Assembly: GCF_008107695.1 (NCBI RefSeq)
Contig: NZ_VIRG01000070.1
Span: 558,001 to 622,000 of the forward strand
Direction: 5' to 3'
DNA length: 64,000 nucleotides
Origin: Stappia sp. BW2
GTDB lineage: Bacteria > Pseudomonadota > Alphaproteobacteria > Rhizobiales > Stappiaceae
Shown here one piece after another: positions 16,739-25,083 of the stretch (its first letter is position 1; every line of letters begins with the position of its first letter). The position numbers were made by a program, and so were the translations under genes. The notes below the pieces were generated by a model that had not been told where the DNA came from, did no database searches, and saw only the letters and a list, made by a program, of their open reading frames with translations.

Positions 16739-18241
16739 TTAGAAGAGGGATAGCACGGTCTGGTCCGCCTGCGAGGCGAAGGACAGAGAGGTTGAGGCAA
16801 GCTGCTGACGTGTCTGCAGGGCCAGCAGGTTTGCACCTTCCTCGTTGGTATCTGCCAGGGTCAAAAGACCAGCACCTTCCTGCAGAGTATTGATCAAGGT
16901 CTTCGTGAAGTCTTGCCGGATCTCTACAGTGGAGAGGTTGGTACCGAATTCGGAAGCCTGGGATCGCAGGTTAGACAGACTGGTGTTCAACCGGTCAATG
17001 ACACGGTTGATGTTCGTGTCGGTTGCGAACCCACTGTCGGAGATCGCGGAGAGCGTGATCCCGTCGGTATCCGCAGCAAAGCCGGAGCTGACGAAGTCCG
17101 TGTTGTCACTGGTCAATGTCAGGTCGGTTTCGGACGTAATGGTGATCTTGCCCGAGCCGGTGTCGAAGTTGGCGGTAACGCCATTGAAGTCGTTGATGAA
17201 GTTCTCCAGATCATCAACGGTGCTGTCTTCTTCGATCTCGAAGGAACCGAGTTCGTAGCCGTTGCCGTCCGTCAGCGTGAGAGTGTCACCCACCGCGAAA
17301 GAACCGGAATCGACGAGCGTGTCGGTCGTCGAAGTGAAGGCTGTTGCATCAACATTGGAGCCCGTCAGGACAGTCGTTGTCGAGTCGTTGCTGATGTAGA
17401 AGTCTTCATCCGAGTAAATGCTCAGCTCGCCGGTGTTGTTGTCATATTCAGCGCGTACGCCTGCAATGTCATTGAGGCCATCGACAAGGTCCTGAACAGT
17501 TGCCCCGCCGGAGACGCCGCTCGTACCGGAGATAACGGCCGGAGTGGTTGCAGTGTTGTCAATGAAGCTGAGGGAGCTGGTGGTGGAGGCTACCAAAGTG
17601 GAGTCGACGAGGGCCGAACTGATGTTTAGAGCGGAACCGCCGGCATCCTGCAGTGTGAAGGTGGCTGAACCACCCTGAAGCTGCATGGTGGTCGAAGAGC
17701 CCACGCCTTCAGCCAGATCGGAAAGGTTCAGACCGGTGGAAATAGAGGTGTCCGTGTAGTCGACCGCTTCAATAGTCAGTTTGGACGTTGCGTCTTCATT
17801 GAAGATGGTGGTCAGGTCGTTGCCGTCACCTGCGAGCAGGTTCTTGCCTTTGTACGAGCTGTCCTTGGCGACATCTTCGATCTGTTCCAGCAGAGCATTG
17901 TATTGTGCTGCGTAGGTCTTACGCTCGTACTGGCTCTGGGTCTGCAGCGCCTGGTTGGCTTTTGCTTTCGCAGTTTCAACCAGATCCGTGATCGTCTGAA
18001 TGCCTTTGTCTGCAGACTTGATGGTCTGCAGGGACTGGCCCATGTCGTCCAGCAGGGTGCTGAGATCGCCTGCACGGGAGTTCAGGCCGGACGCCGTGAA
18101 AAAGCTGTTCGGATTGTCCAGCGCGGAGTTCACCTTCAAACCGGTTGCCAGCTTGTTCTGAACACCCGACATCAGGTCTGCGGTTGATTGAAGTGTGAGG
18201 AGGTTTTGCCGCACGGCGGCTGACAGCGTAATGTCACGCAT
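16739..18241 (-). CDS. fliC: Flagellin (second of three)
   Basis: The 500-residue product starts MRDITLSAAVRQNLLTLQ in pattern. ATG at 18241 is chosen because AGGAAAGG lies about 9 bases before it; a TTG eight codons upstream is unlikely. D0/D1 ends are conserved. The centre has two flagellin_IN-like modules (TVQDLVDGLNDIAGV and TVDDLENFINDFNGV). It is the same length as the third flagellin and near-identical to it over long stretches, including silent positions, pointing to recent duplication or gene conversion. It has its own promoter region and terminator. Confidence 0.95.
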   Translation of the reverse strand: MRDITLSAAVRQNLLTLQSTADLMSGVQNKLATGLKVNSALDNPNSFFTASGLNSRAGDLSTLLDDMGQSLQTIKSADKGIQTITDLVETAKAKANQALQTQSQYERKTYAAQYNALLEQIEDVAKDSSYKGKNLLAGDGNDLTTIFNEDATSKLTIEAVDYTDTSISTGLNLSDLAEGVGSSTTMQLQGGSATFTLQDAGGSALNISSALVDSTLVASTTSSLSFIDNTATTPAVISGTSGVSGGATVQDLVDGLNDIAGVRAEYDNNTGELSIYSDEDFYISNDSTTTVLTGSNVDATAFTSTTDTLVDSGSFAVGDTLTLTDGNGYELGSFEIEEDSTVDDLENFINDFNGVTANFDTGSGKITITSETDLTLTSDNTDFVSSGFAADTDGITLSAISDSGFATDTNINRVIDRLNTSLSNLRSQASEFGTNLSTVEIRQDFTKTLINTLQEGAGLLTLADTNEEGANLLALQTRQQLASTSLSFASQADQTVLSLF

Positions 18242-18316
18242 CGAATTATCCCTTTCCTGGGTCAAATTTCATCTGCTCTTCCTGAGCAGGTTGGGACCGA
18301 TGATCGAGCGTTAACC

Positions 18317-18331
18317 TTAATCAATGGTTAA
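18317..18331 (-). promoter_or_regulatory. CtrA-type box upstream of the second flagellin
   Basis: TTAA-TCAATGG-TTAA fits the TTAA-N7-TTAA core of CtrA sites exactly. It is preceded by a further TTAACC. It lies about 76-90 bases before the flagellin ATG, within promoter range. CckA, the upstream kinase of the CtrA phosphorelay, is encoded at 48390. Confidence 0.6.
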
Positions 18332-18833
18332 ATGCTTGAAAAATTTGGTTATCGGGACGTTAACCCCCTTTGGGACCTTGTCTGAAATGGCAGTGAGATT
18401 GTCCTGCTCAACCGGGTGACGGTGCCCACAAATATCAGTGTCTTTACTGCGGAAGGAGCAATCTTGCAGCGGTACGCTGGCGCAGAAAACATGGAATTCT
18501 GCGAAGTTTGACTAGTCTGTGTCCCGGTGGGCGAAGCAATCGGAAAAAAAATTCGTCGTGATGCTCAAGGTTGCGCATGCAGATGAGGGGAGGTGCGCAG
18601 AAGTTCGGATGGACTGTGCTGGCCGTAATCAAACCAGCGAGCCTGCGCATATTGCGAGTCAGGTTTTGATCTGCCCGCAGCAGAACCTTAACGAACGGGC
18701 CGTGAGCGGCGTTGCCGGTTCTATGGAAGGGGAAGGGCAGCCATGACTATGGGAGAGAGGGAGGAGGCGCAAAGACCGGCGAGCGTGTCATCAGGGCGAC
18801 CTGCCGAGCGCGTTTGCTCCGCCTAAAAAGAGA

Positions 18834-18855
18834 AAAGCGGGCCGAAGCCCGCTTT
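18834..18855 (-). terminator. Terminator after the third flagellin gene
   Basis: A perfect 9-bp stem (AAAGCGGGC / GCCCGCTTT) with a CGAA loop ends, read leftward, in TTCTCTTTTT. It lies 30 bases after the flagellin stop at 18885. Confidence 0.9.
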
Positions 18856-18884
18856 CCAATGTCGTTCTAACCGGAGTTTTCGGC

Positions 18885-20387
18885 TTAGAAGAGACGCAGA
18901 ACGTTCTGGTCTGCCTGTGCTGCGAAGGACAGCGAGGTAGATGCCAGCTGCTGACGAGTCTGCAGGGCCAGCAGGTTTGCACCTTCTTCGTTGGTATCGG
19001 CCAGCGTCAGCTTGCCTGCACCTTCTTCCAGCGTGTTGATCAGGTTCTTGGTGAAGTCCTGACGGTTTTCAACGATGGAGAGGTTGGTACCGAAGGAGGA
19101 AGCCTGTGTTCTCAGGTTGCCAAGAGCTGTGTTCAAGCGATCAACGACCCGGTTAATGTCGCTGTCCGTTGCAAACCCACTGTCGGAAATCGCCGAGATG
19201 TTGATCCCGTCGGTATCCGCCGCAAAGCCGGAGCTTGCGAAGTCTGCGTTGTCACTGGTCAGCGATAGGTCGGTTTCGGACGTGATGGTGATCTTGCCCG
19301 AGCCGGTGTCGAAGTTGGCGGAAATGCCGTTGAAGTCGTTGATGAAGTTCTCCAGATCATCAACGGTGCTGTCGTCTTCGATCTCGAAGGAGCCGAGTTC
19401 GTAGCCGTTGCCGTCGGTCAGTGTCAGCGTATCGCCGACAGAGAACGAACCGGATTCGATCAGCGAGTCGGTCGTCGAAGTGAAGGCCGTTGCGTCGACA
19501 TTGGAGCCCGTCAGGACAGTCGTTGTCGAGTCGTTGCTGATGTAGAAGTCTTCATCCGAGTAGATGCTCAGTTCGCCGGTGTCATTGTCGAATTCGGCGC
19601 GCACACCGGAAATGGCATTGAGGCCATCAACGAGGTCCTGAACAGTTGCCCCGCCGGAGACGCCGCTCGTACCGGAGATAACGGCCGGAGTGGTAGCGGT
19701 GTCGTCGATGAAGCTAAGGGAGCTCGTGGTAGAAGCAACCAGCGTGGATTCGGAGAGAGTCGAGCTGGTGTTCAGAGCGGAGCCGCCTGCATCCTGCAGG
19801 GTGAAGGTGGCTGAACCACCCTGGAGCTGCAGGGTTGAGGAAGCGCCTTCGCCTTCTGCCAGGTCGGAGAGGTTCAGACCGGTGGACAGGGCGGTGTCGG
19901 TGTAGTCAACAGCTTCAATGTCGAGCTTCGAAGTGGAGTCTTCGTTGAAGATGGTTCTCAGGTCGTTGCCTTCACCTGCGAGCAGGTTCTTGCCTTTGTA
20001 ACCGGAGTCCTTCGCCAGGTCTTCGATCTGCGTCAGCAGGTCGTTGTACTGAGAGGCAAACTGCTTGCGCTCATACTGGCTCTGGGTCTGCAGGGCCTGG
20101 TTGGCCTTTGCTTTTGCAGATTCAACGAGCTTCGTGATGCTCTGGATGCCCTGATCGGCAGCCTTCAGCGTCTGTGTGGACTGGCCCATGTCGTCCAGAA
20201 GAGTGGACAGGTCGTTTGCACGGGAGGTCAGGCCGGAAGCCGTGAAGAAGCTGTTCGGATTGTCCAGAGCAGAGTTCACCTTCTTGCCGGTCGCCAGCTT
20301 GTTCTGGACTTCAGACATGAACTGTGCGGTGGACTGGAGGGTGTTGAGGTTCGCGCGAACCCCACTGGACAGAGTAATATCAGCCAT
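18885..20387 (-). CDS. fliC: Flagellin (third of three)
   Basis: The 500-residue product starts MADITLSSGVRANLNTLQ in pattern, with LATGKKVNSALDNPNSFFTA and a C-terminus NEEGANLLALQTRQQLASTSLSF. AGAAAGGAAAC precedes the ATG. Its centre carries the same two modules as the second flagellin and is nearly the same protein there, differing mostly by conservative changes such as Asn/Asp and Val/Ile. It has its own long leader (about 650 bases to the next gene) and a strong terminator, which suggests an independently and highly expressed filament gene. Confidence 0.95.
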   Translation of the reverse strand: MADITLSSGVRANLNTLQSTAQFMSEVQNKLATGKKVNSALDNPNSFFTASGLTSRANDLSTLLDDMGQSTQTLKAADQGIQSITKLVESAKAKANQALQTQSQYERKQFASQYNDLLTQIEDLAKDSGYKGKNLLAGEGNDLRTIFNEDSTSKLDIEAVDYTDTALSTGLNLSDLAEGEGASSTLQLQGGSATFTLQDAGGSALNTSSTLSESTLVASTTSSLSFIDDTATTPAVISGTSGVSGGATVQDLVDGLNAISGVRAEFDNDTGELSIYSDEDFYISNDSTTTVLTGSNVDATAFTSTTDSLIESGSFSVGDTLTLTDGNGYELGSFEIEDDSTVDDLENFINDFNGISANFDTGSGKITITSETDLSLTSDNADFASSGFAADTDGINISAISDSGFATDSDINRVVDRLNTALGNLRTQASSFGTNLSIVENRQDFTKNLINTLEEGAGKLTLADTNEEGANLLALQTRQQLASTSLSFAAQADQNVLRLF

Positions 20388-21037
20388 GATGTTTCCTTTC
20401 TAGGAATACTAGGTACGAGGACCCTTCCTGGATCCGAGGAACATCTATCGGCGGTTTCTTGTAACAACTTCTAAACAAAGATGGTTAGCGAGAATTAACC
20501 TTAACAGCGCCCTAAGCCGAGCAACTAAAATCATTGCCAGAAAGAGTTGAGTCAATTGTTTTTAAAGAGATATTTGAGGCGAAGTGAAACTCTTAACGGT
20601 GCAAGTCGAATACTTGATGGCCCCGTTTGAAAGGGCGCTTCGGTCTTGCAAATTTCCCTGAAGAAAGTCGGTTTGCCGGTAGTCTGACAAAGTTGTTAAC
20701 CCGCGGTCCAGGTGCAGCCAATGAAAGTGCCGCTATCAGCGCAAACAACGGGTGACCAACAGACTGTCGTTACTGTGCCGTCAGGCCGATCTGCAGGAGG
20801 TGATTGCCGTCAAGCTTCCAAGAGCGAGCTTCGCAAGGCAATGGGCCAGAGACCCCGGGGGAGGGAAGAACGCAGTTCGGTGTGCTGAAGAAGGGGGCGG
20901 GGCCTGACGCGCATCAAGGGGAGGTGATGCTTGTGTCCCGGATGCACTGGAAAGAGCAGAAAATGACCGGCAGACAGTTACCAAGGGCATGCCTGCCGTC
21001 GCAAACAGGCGAGGGACGAGCGTCAGGTGGCTGCCGG
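20388..21037. other. Long upstream region of the third flagellin gene
   Basis: No supported gene lies in these 650 bases. Close to the flagellin is a GCCGATAG element at 20445-20452 (read leftward), like the -10 of sigma-28 promoters, and a TTAACCTTAA motif near 20496. The rest up to 21037 has small imperfect hairpins only. Frames of up to 166 codons on the plus strand (20804-21304) run antisense into the FlaG-like gene and show no family. Confidence 0.5.
20445..20452 (-). promoter_or_regulatory. Sigma-28-like -10 element upstream of third flagellin
   Basis: Read leftward this is GCCGATAG, one base from the GCCGATAA of FliA promoters, about 58-65 bases before the ATG. The expected TAAA -35 element is poor (TAGA at 17-base spacing). 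The second flagellin has CCCGATAA at 18349-18356. FliA is not general in Rhizobiales, so this is a weak call. Confidence 0.25.
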
Positions 21038-21433
21038 TCAGATGACGCGCTGCACCGGTTCCGTGGTGGCCTGGCTCTGTTGCGATTGGATGGACTCATT
21101 GTAAGCCCGCAGCCGCAACAGCGTTTCAGCCGGAATCTGGCGAACGACCTGACCGGTTTCGGTATTGGTCGCGACATAGACCAGGCTTTCATATTCCTGA
21201 TCGAAGACATTCTGCCTTTCGACCGTGGAAGAAAACCGCTCGCTCAGCGAACGCTGGTCGCGTTCGTTGTTCGCACTACGCTGTCCGTTTTGCGTCTCGG
21301 TTGACGGTCTGACGGTCTCTTCGACCGGAAGGTCCGTCTCAACAGAGGGAGCATTGCGCTCCGGAGCCCGTGTAACCGGCGTTATCGCCGTGTATGTCGG
21401 CGATGGCGGCCGGGCCAATCCCGTGTCCAACAT
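21038..21433 (-). CDS. flaG: FlaG-like flagellar protein
   Basis: The 131-residue product has a Pro/Thr/Glu-rich, probably disordered N-terminal 85 residues. The C-terminal segment (VYVATNTETGQVVRQIPAETLLRLRAYNE) matches the FlaG core, where a TGxVVRQIP turn is diagnostic. FlaG proteins are small cytoplasmic or exported factors that influence filament length; the exact role is not settled. TCCGGAGGAAAAG lies before the ATG. It sits between the flagellins and the flgI group on the same strand. Confidence 0.75.
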   Translation of the reverse strand: MLDTGLARPPSPTYTAITPVTRAPERNAPSVETDLPVEETVRPSTETQNGQRSANNERDQRSLSERFSSTVERQNVFDQEYESLVYVATNTETGQVVRQIPAETLLRLRAYNESIQSQQSQATTEPVQRVI

Positions 21434-21634
21434 CTTTTCCTCCGGGTGACTTACAACTTTTACCCGATAGATAGAGGAGGCTAACGTAAGGGAATGAATC
21501 CTCCGTTAACGAAATGATTAGACTTTTAAGGGTCGCGATCTATCCGATTGTCGCTGTTCCTGATTCGTTGCCTCAGGCAGGTTCGGGCGCGAAAATAGAA
21601 AATCAGATAAGCTGAGCGTGTCCGGTAAATACAC

Positions 21635-21661
21635 GAAAAGCTCCCAAAAAGGGAGCTTTTC
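21635..21661 (-). terminator. Terminator after the flgI-flgJ-flgN-like operon
   Basis: GAAAAGCTCCC pairs with GGGAGCTTTTC around a 5-base loop. Both sides are A/T-rich, so it can act in both directions. It lies about 48 bases after the stop of the leftward gene at 21709. Confidence 0.88.
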
Positions 21662-21708
21662 TTCTCGAAGGGTTTTGCTTCGATTGCGTTAAAGGTTGGT
21701 CGTAACCT

Positions 21709-22203
21709 TCAAAGCGACTGATTGACCGCAATACCACGGGCAGACTGTGGGCCAACCGGTGCGGAGCCGTTGCGTCCATATGTTGTCGGTGCGTTGGCGT
21801 TTTTCGCACCGGCCGCCTTGGCCACTGATGCGACGATGTTGTTGGCAACCTCTCTTGCGGTTGAAAGCACAGCAAGGTTGATGCGCAGGACAGGCTGGAA
21901 CTCGGCATGCTGCCGACGGAGTGATTGGGTGGAGGACGGAGACAGGTTGCCCAGGGCAACCGCGTGTTCCTTGGCGGTCATCATACCACGCGTATACTCG
22001 TGGATCAGACGGGCCTTGTCCGGCTGAAGTTCGCCGGCCTCCCGGAGTTTTCCTGCCCTGACCAGATCGGTTTCCATTTCAATCACGGACAACAGGGCTT
22101 CCATCGTGCTCGACAGGGCAGAGCAGAACTGCTCGGCTTCCTGCTGGCTGGCAGGCCGGTCCAGGGAAAACGGAAAGGTGGAGGCGTTGGCTTGTGCGGT
22201 CAT
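21709..22203 (-). CDS. FlgN/FlbY-like flagellar export chaperone
   Basis: The 164-residue product is largely helical. The segment QQEAEQFCSALSSTMEALLSVIEMETDLVRAGKL resembles FlgN-type chaperones, which keep hook-associated proteins export-competent in the cytoplasm. The Gly/Ala/Asn-rich C-terminus (about 125-164) is probably flexible. Its ATG overlaps the flgJ stop (ATGA at 22200-22203). In Caulobacter the order flgI-cheL-flbY is the same, which supports the identity. The assignment rests on position and helical pattern more than on strong motifs. Confidence 0.7.
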   Translation of the reverse strand: MTAQANASTFPFSLDRPASQQEAEQFCSALSSTMEALLSVIEMETDLVRAGKLREAGELQPDKARLIHEYTRGMMTAKEHAVALGNLSPSSTQSLRRQHAEFQPVLRINLAVLSTAREVANNIVASVAKAAGAKNANAPTTYGRNGSAPVGPQSARGIAVNQSL

Positions 22204-22511
22204 CTTGACCCCTCTTGCAATGCGAGCAGTTCGCGTTCCACGCTGTCGGCCAGGCCGATGCCGCCGGATGCGGCGATGTTGCGTGCATATTCGTCAACCA
22301 GAAGGCTCTGCCAGGCATCCGCCCCGTGGCCCTTGCCCCAGGTGCCGCCGTTCTCAAGACCTGTGAACATGTTCTGGAGCATGGTGTTCAGGAAAACGGC
22401 CTCAAACTCCTCGGCTGCTTCGCGAACCCGTGTCTTGTTTGTCCGGTCAACGCCGCGCAGCGTGTCCAGCGGGCTTTGTTGAAAGGATGCGGGAGAAACC
22501 AGTTCGGCCAT
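22200..22511 (-). CDS. flgJ: Rod-binding protein (FlgJ N-terminal type, CheL)
   Basis: The 103-residue product holds only the rod-binding domain: AAEEFEAVFLNTMLQNMFTGL, then WQSLLVDEYARNIAASGGIGLAD. It lacks the muramidase domain of enteric FlgJ, as usual in this class, where the gene is also called cheL. It acts in the periplasm as a rod-assembly scaffold; a separate lytic enzyme must open the peptidoglycan. It overlaps flgI by one base (TGATG) and the next gene by four, so the three are coupled. Confidence 0.92.
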   Translation of the reverse strand: MAELVSPASFQQSPLDTLRGVDRTNKTRVREAAEEFEAVFLNTMLQNMFTGLENGGTWGKGHGADAWQSLLVDEYARNIAASGGIGLADSVERELLALQEGSR

Positions 22512-23653
22512 CAGAGCACCTCGATGTCGGCCTGGAGGGCGCCTGCGGCCTTGATGGCCTGCAGGATAGAAATCATGTCGCGCGGCCCAATCCCCAGGGC
22601 GTTCAGTCCATCGACAAGCTGTTTCAGTGTCACGGTCTGCGGAACGATGGCGAGTTTGGAACCGTCCTCGTCAACGCTCACGTCAGAGCGCGGTACGACG
22701 GCGGTCTGGCCGTTGGCGAAAGGCAGCGGCTGCGAGACCTGCGGAGATTCGGCGATGGTCACGGTCAGGTTGCCCTGGGCAACGGCGACCATGGACACTT
22801 TCACGTCCTGGCCCATGACGATGATGCCTGAATTCTCGTCGATGACGATACGGGCGGCCAGATCCGGCTCGACGATCAATTGTTCGATGTCGGTCAGGAG
22901 ATCGACAATGTTGCCGTCGTACTGCTGGGGCAGATCGATGCGCACGGTGGCTGGATCGAGAGGCTCAGCGGTCGGCATACCGATCAGTTCGTTGACGGAC
23001 AGCGCAACGCGCCGTGCTGTGGTCAGATCCGGATTACGGAGGGCGAGGCGGAGTGTGGTCAGAGAGGCAAGCTTGAAATCCAGCTCACGTTCCACAAGGC
23101 CACCATTTGCGATGCGTCCTGCCGTGGGAACTCCGCGTACCACGGAGGCGGCGTCAGCCTGGGCGGAAAAGCCGCCGATGGCGATCGACCCCTGGGCGAT
23201 GGCGTAGACTTCGCCATCAGCGCCGACCAGAGGCGTGACCAGCAGTGTGCCTCCCTGAAGCGAGTCAGAATCGCCAAGCGCGCTGACGTTGACGTCGATC
23301 CGGGTTCCCTGAGTGGAGAAGGGCGGCAGATTGGCGGTCACCATGACAGCGGCGACAGTGTTGGTGTTGAGGTCGATATTGCGGGTGTTGACGCCGAGGC
23401 GTTCCAGCATGGCTTGCAAGCTCTGCTGGGTGAAAGGCGAGTTGTTGAGCGAGTCGCCGGTTCCGTTCAGGCCGACCACGAGGCCGTAGCCAATCAGCTG
23501 GTTTTCGCGAATGCCTTCGAAATCGGCAATGTCCTTGATGCGGGACGCGGCCTGAGCCGGCGCCATCAAGGCTGTTGCCGCAATTGCGGCGGCAGCTCCC
23601 AGAAGCGCCACCCGCTTGAACCCTCTGCAGATCATGTCACCAACTTGTCGCAT
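22511..23653 (-). CDS. flgI: Flagellar P-ring protein FlgI
   Basis: The product is 380 residues from ATG at 23653; an ATG six codons later is equally possible. A signal peptide (VALLGAAAAIAATALMAPAQA) leads to the mature start ASRIKDIADFEGIREN, characteristic of FlgI. GYGLVVGLNGTGD and the C-terminal LVDGLNALGIGPRDMISILQAIKAAGAL are family signatures. FlgI forms the periplasmic ring around the rod in peptidoglycan, with FlgA as chaperone (gene at 30077). The longer frame upstream to 23815 is rejected because it crosses the sigma-54 promoter. Confidence 0.95.
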   Translation of the reverse strand: MRQVGDMICRGFKRVALLGAAAAIAATALMAPAQAASRIKDIADFEGIRENQLIGYGLVVGLNGTGDSLNNSPFTQQSLQAMLERLGVNTRNIDLNTNTVAAVMVTANLPPFSTQGTRIDVNVSALGDSDSLQGGTLLVTPLVGADGEVYAIAQGSIAIGGFSAQADAASVVRGVPTAGRIANGGLVERELDFKLASLTTLRLALRNPDLTTARRVALSVNELIGMPTAEPLDPATVRIDLPQQYDGNIVDLLTDIEQLIVEPDLAARIVIDENSGIIVMGQDVKVSMVAVAQGNLTVTIAESPQVSQPLPFANGQTAVVPRSDVSVDEDGSKLAIVPQTVTLKQLVDGLNALGIGPRDMISILQAIKAAGALQADIEVL

Positions 23654-23967
23654 TACTGATCCGGTCCGTCTTTGTGTTTCCGGCGCAGGTGCCGGGAGAC
23701 AATTTCTTGAAGTGCGCAATGCGAGAGCCGTGCCACTTTTGCAAAAGCGGTGGGTCTTTGTATCAAAGTGACGGAATTCTGCGCTCTTTGCTGGTATGAT
23801 GGCCAGCATGTCCACGTAAAACTGTCGTTTGAGGTTAAAGAAATGGACCTGCCGGTCGGCAAATATTGCCTCACCCCCAAGGACTCATTTACCCTTACCG
23901 GCAGAATCTGACGGGCTGAGCTGCTCCGTACGCCAGAATTACCGTCAGTCCGACTGAAAGATCGATC
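23654..23967. other. Divergent intergenic region flgI / fliX
   Basis: These 314 bases hold the leftward sigma-54 promoter (23720-23735) and an inverted repeat TGCTGG-N8-CCAGCA at 23789-23808. No clear promoter for fliX was identified. The divergent flgI/fliX pairing is also known in Caulobacter. Confidence 0.6.
23720..23735 (-). promoter_or_regulatory. Sigma-54 promoter for flgI-flgJ-flgN-like
   Basis: Read leftward, TGGCACGGCTCTCGCA has the -24 TGGCACG and -12 GC with exact GG-N10-GC spacing; one base of TTGC is changed to TCGC. It lies 66 bases before the flgI ATG, the same distance as in flgE. The shared TGGCACGG supports common control. Confidence 0.78.
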
Positions 23968-24387
23968 ATGCGTATTACAGGCAACAAACCCATTACTGGC
24001 GTTCGGGGCCGAGATGCCAAGAAGGGCGTCTCCTCTGGCGGCAACCAGTTCGCGCCGGATCTGGGGGGAGAGGTCTCGCAGTCTTCCCAGACCGCAGGCG
24101 GCGCCTCCATACAGGGCATGGATGCCTTGCTGGCCTTGCAGGAGGTCGACGACCGCGCCGAGCGTCGCTCTCGCGCCGCCAAGCACGGGCACAATCTTCT
24201 GGACACGCTGGAATCCGTTCGGACCGACCTGCTTGCCGGGCACGTCTCGGAAGACAGGCTGGAACTGCTTGCCAGGCAGGTTTCCAAACGCCAGTCGAGC
24301 GGCGACCCGGAGGTCGATTCAGTGCTGGAAGAGATCGAATTGCGGGTCAAAGTCGAGCTCGCCAAGCTTGGGCGATTCCAGGACTGA
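23968..24387 (+). CDS. fliX: Flagellar assembly regulator FliX
   Basis: The 139-residue product has a short basic Gly/Ser-rich N-terminus, then IQGMDALLALQEVDDRAERRSRAAKHG and a C-terminal helix ending EEIELRVKVELAKLG, all in the FliX pattern. In Caulobacter, FliX binds the sigma-54 activator FlbD and links class II basal-body assembly to class III and IV transcription. Its presence here explains the sigma-54 promoters in front of flgE, flgF and flgI. It is divergent from flgI. flbD itself is not in the window. Confidence 0.88.
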   Translation: MRITGNKPITGVRGRDAKKGVSSGGNQFAPDLGGEVSQSSQTAGGASIQGMDALLALQEVDDRAERRSRAAKHGHNLLDTLESVRTDLLAGHVSEDRLELLARQVSKRQSSGDPEVDSVLEEIELRVKVELAKLGRFQD

Positions 24388-24491
24388 GCGTAGCGGAATA
24401 TCGGTAAAATTTGCCATCACAACGACTAAAATTAACGCAACGTCTTGAAAGGTATAAACTTTCCTTGATGCCATTTTTAACAAATGAACCG

Positions 24492-24520
24492 TTGTCGGCT
24501 GGGGGAACGGTCTATATATT
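24492..24520 (+). promoter_or_regulatory. Sigma-70-type promoter for dksA
   Basis: TTGTCG (24492-24497) and TATATT (24515-24520) are 17 bases apart, close to the -35/-10 consensus. Transcription would begin near 24527, leaving a short leader before the ATG at 24553. Confidence 0.5.
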
Positions 24521-24552
24521 GCGCCCGGCATAACGGTAATCCGGAGCTATCG

Positions 24553-24969
24553 ATGACGGTAGAAATTGAGTCTGAATATCGACCCTCGGAAGACGAGCCG
24601 TTCATGAACGACAGGCAGCGCGAGTACTTTCGCAACAAGCTGCTTGTGTGGAAAGAAGAGATCCTGAAGGAAAGCAAGGAAACCCTCGCCAATCTTCAGG
24701 AGGAAAGCCAGAACCACCCAGACTTTGCCGACCGTGCGTCGTCCGAAACAGACCGCTCCATTGAACTGCGTGCCAGGGACCGGCAGCGGAAACTGATTTC
24801 GAAGATCGATGATGCGTTGGAACGCATTACGGACGGGAGTTATGGCTATTGCGAAGAGACCGGCGAGCCGATCTCTCTTCGGCGTCTCGAGGCGCGCCCG
24901 ATCGCAACTTTGTCGATCGAGGCTCAGGAAGCCCACGAGCGTCGGGAAAAAGTGTATCGCGACGACTGA
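24553..24969 (+). CDS. dksA: RNA polymerase-binding regulator DksA, low-cysteine form
   Basis: The product is 138 residues from ATG 24553 (CCGGAG upstream). A coiled coil (about 20-105) has at its tip DFADRASSETD with the DxxDxA motif used in the RNA polymerase secondary channel. The C-terminal globule reads YGYCEETGEPISLRRLEARP. Only one of the four zinc-binding cysteines of E. coli DksA remains, so zinc binding is unlikely, a known feature of alphaproteobacterial DksA. It acts with ppGpp on rRNA and amino-acid promoters. Extra residues before 24553 are not family-like. Confidence 0.92.
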   Translation: MTVEIESEYRPSEDEPFMNDRQREYFRNKLLVWKEEILKESKETLANLQEESQNHPDFADRASSETDRSIELRARDRQRKLISKIDDALERITDGSYGYCEETGEPISLRRLEARPIATLSIEAQEAHERREKVYRDD

Positions 24970-25024
24970 TTTCCAGAAACGGCCGGTTTGCCGCACAGAC
25001 GGCAGATCCGTAACGACTTTCAAG

Positions 25025-25051
25025 ACCTTCCCCTTGTGGGAAGGTTTTTTT
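25025..25051 (+). terminator. Rho-independent terminator after dksA
   Basis: ACCTTCCC pairs with GGGAAGGT around a short loop and is followed by a run of seven T. It lies 56 bases after the dksA stop. Confidence 0.93.
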
Positions 25052-25083
25052 ATGTCTGCAGCCTGACATCCCGTGCGGACAGT

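Larger units (their letters stand above)
18242..18884. other. Long leader and spacer between second and third flagellin genes
   Basis: These 643 bases hold no convincing gene. Near the second flagellin lie a CtrA-type box (18317-18331) and a CCCGATAA element (18349-18356, read leftward). At the far end is the terminator of the third flagellin (18834-18855). The middle, about 18400-18780, shows neither coding character nor a clear structure; it has a purine-rich run near 18750-18775. Confidence 0.6.

Noticed and set aside
18388..18405. TGGCAGTGAGATTGTC, a rightward sigma-54-like string
   Set aside because: It points away from the flagellin it lies next to, no gene follows on that strand, and the -12 GC is GT.
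18519..18746. 75-codon frame in the spacer between flagellin genes
   Set aside because: No ribosome-binding site, no family resemblance, and no codon bias like the neighbours.
20804..21304. 166-codon plus-strand frame in the spacer upstream of the third flagellin
   Set aside because: Half of it is antisense to the FlaG-like gene and the translation resembles no family.
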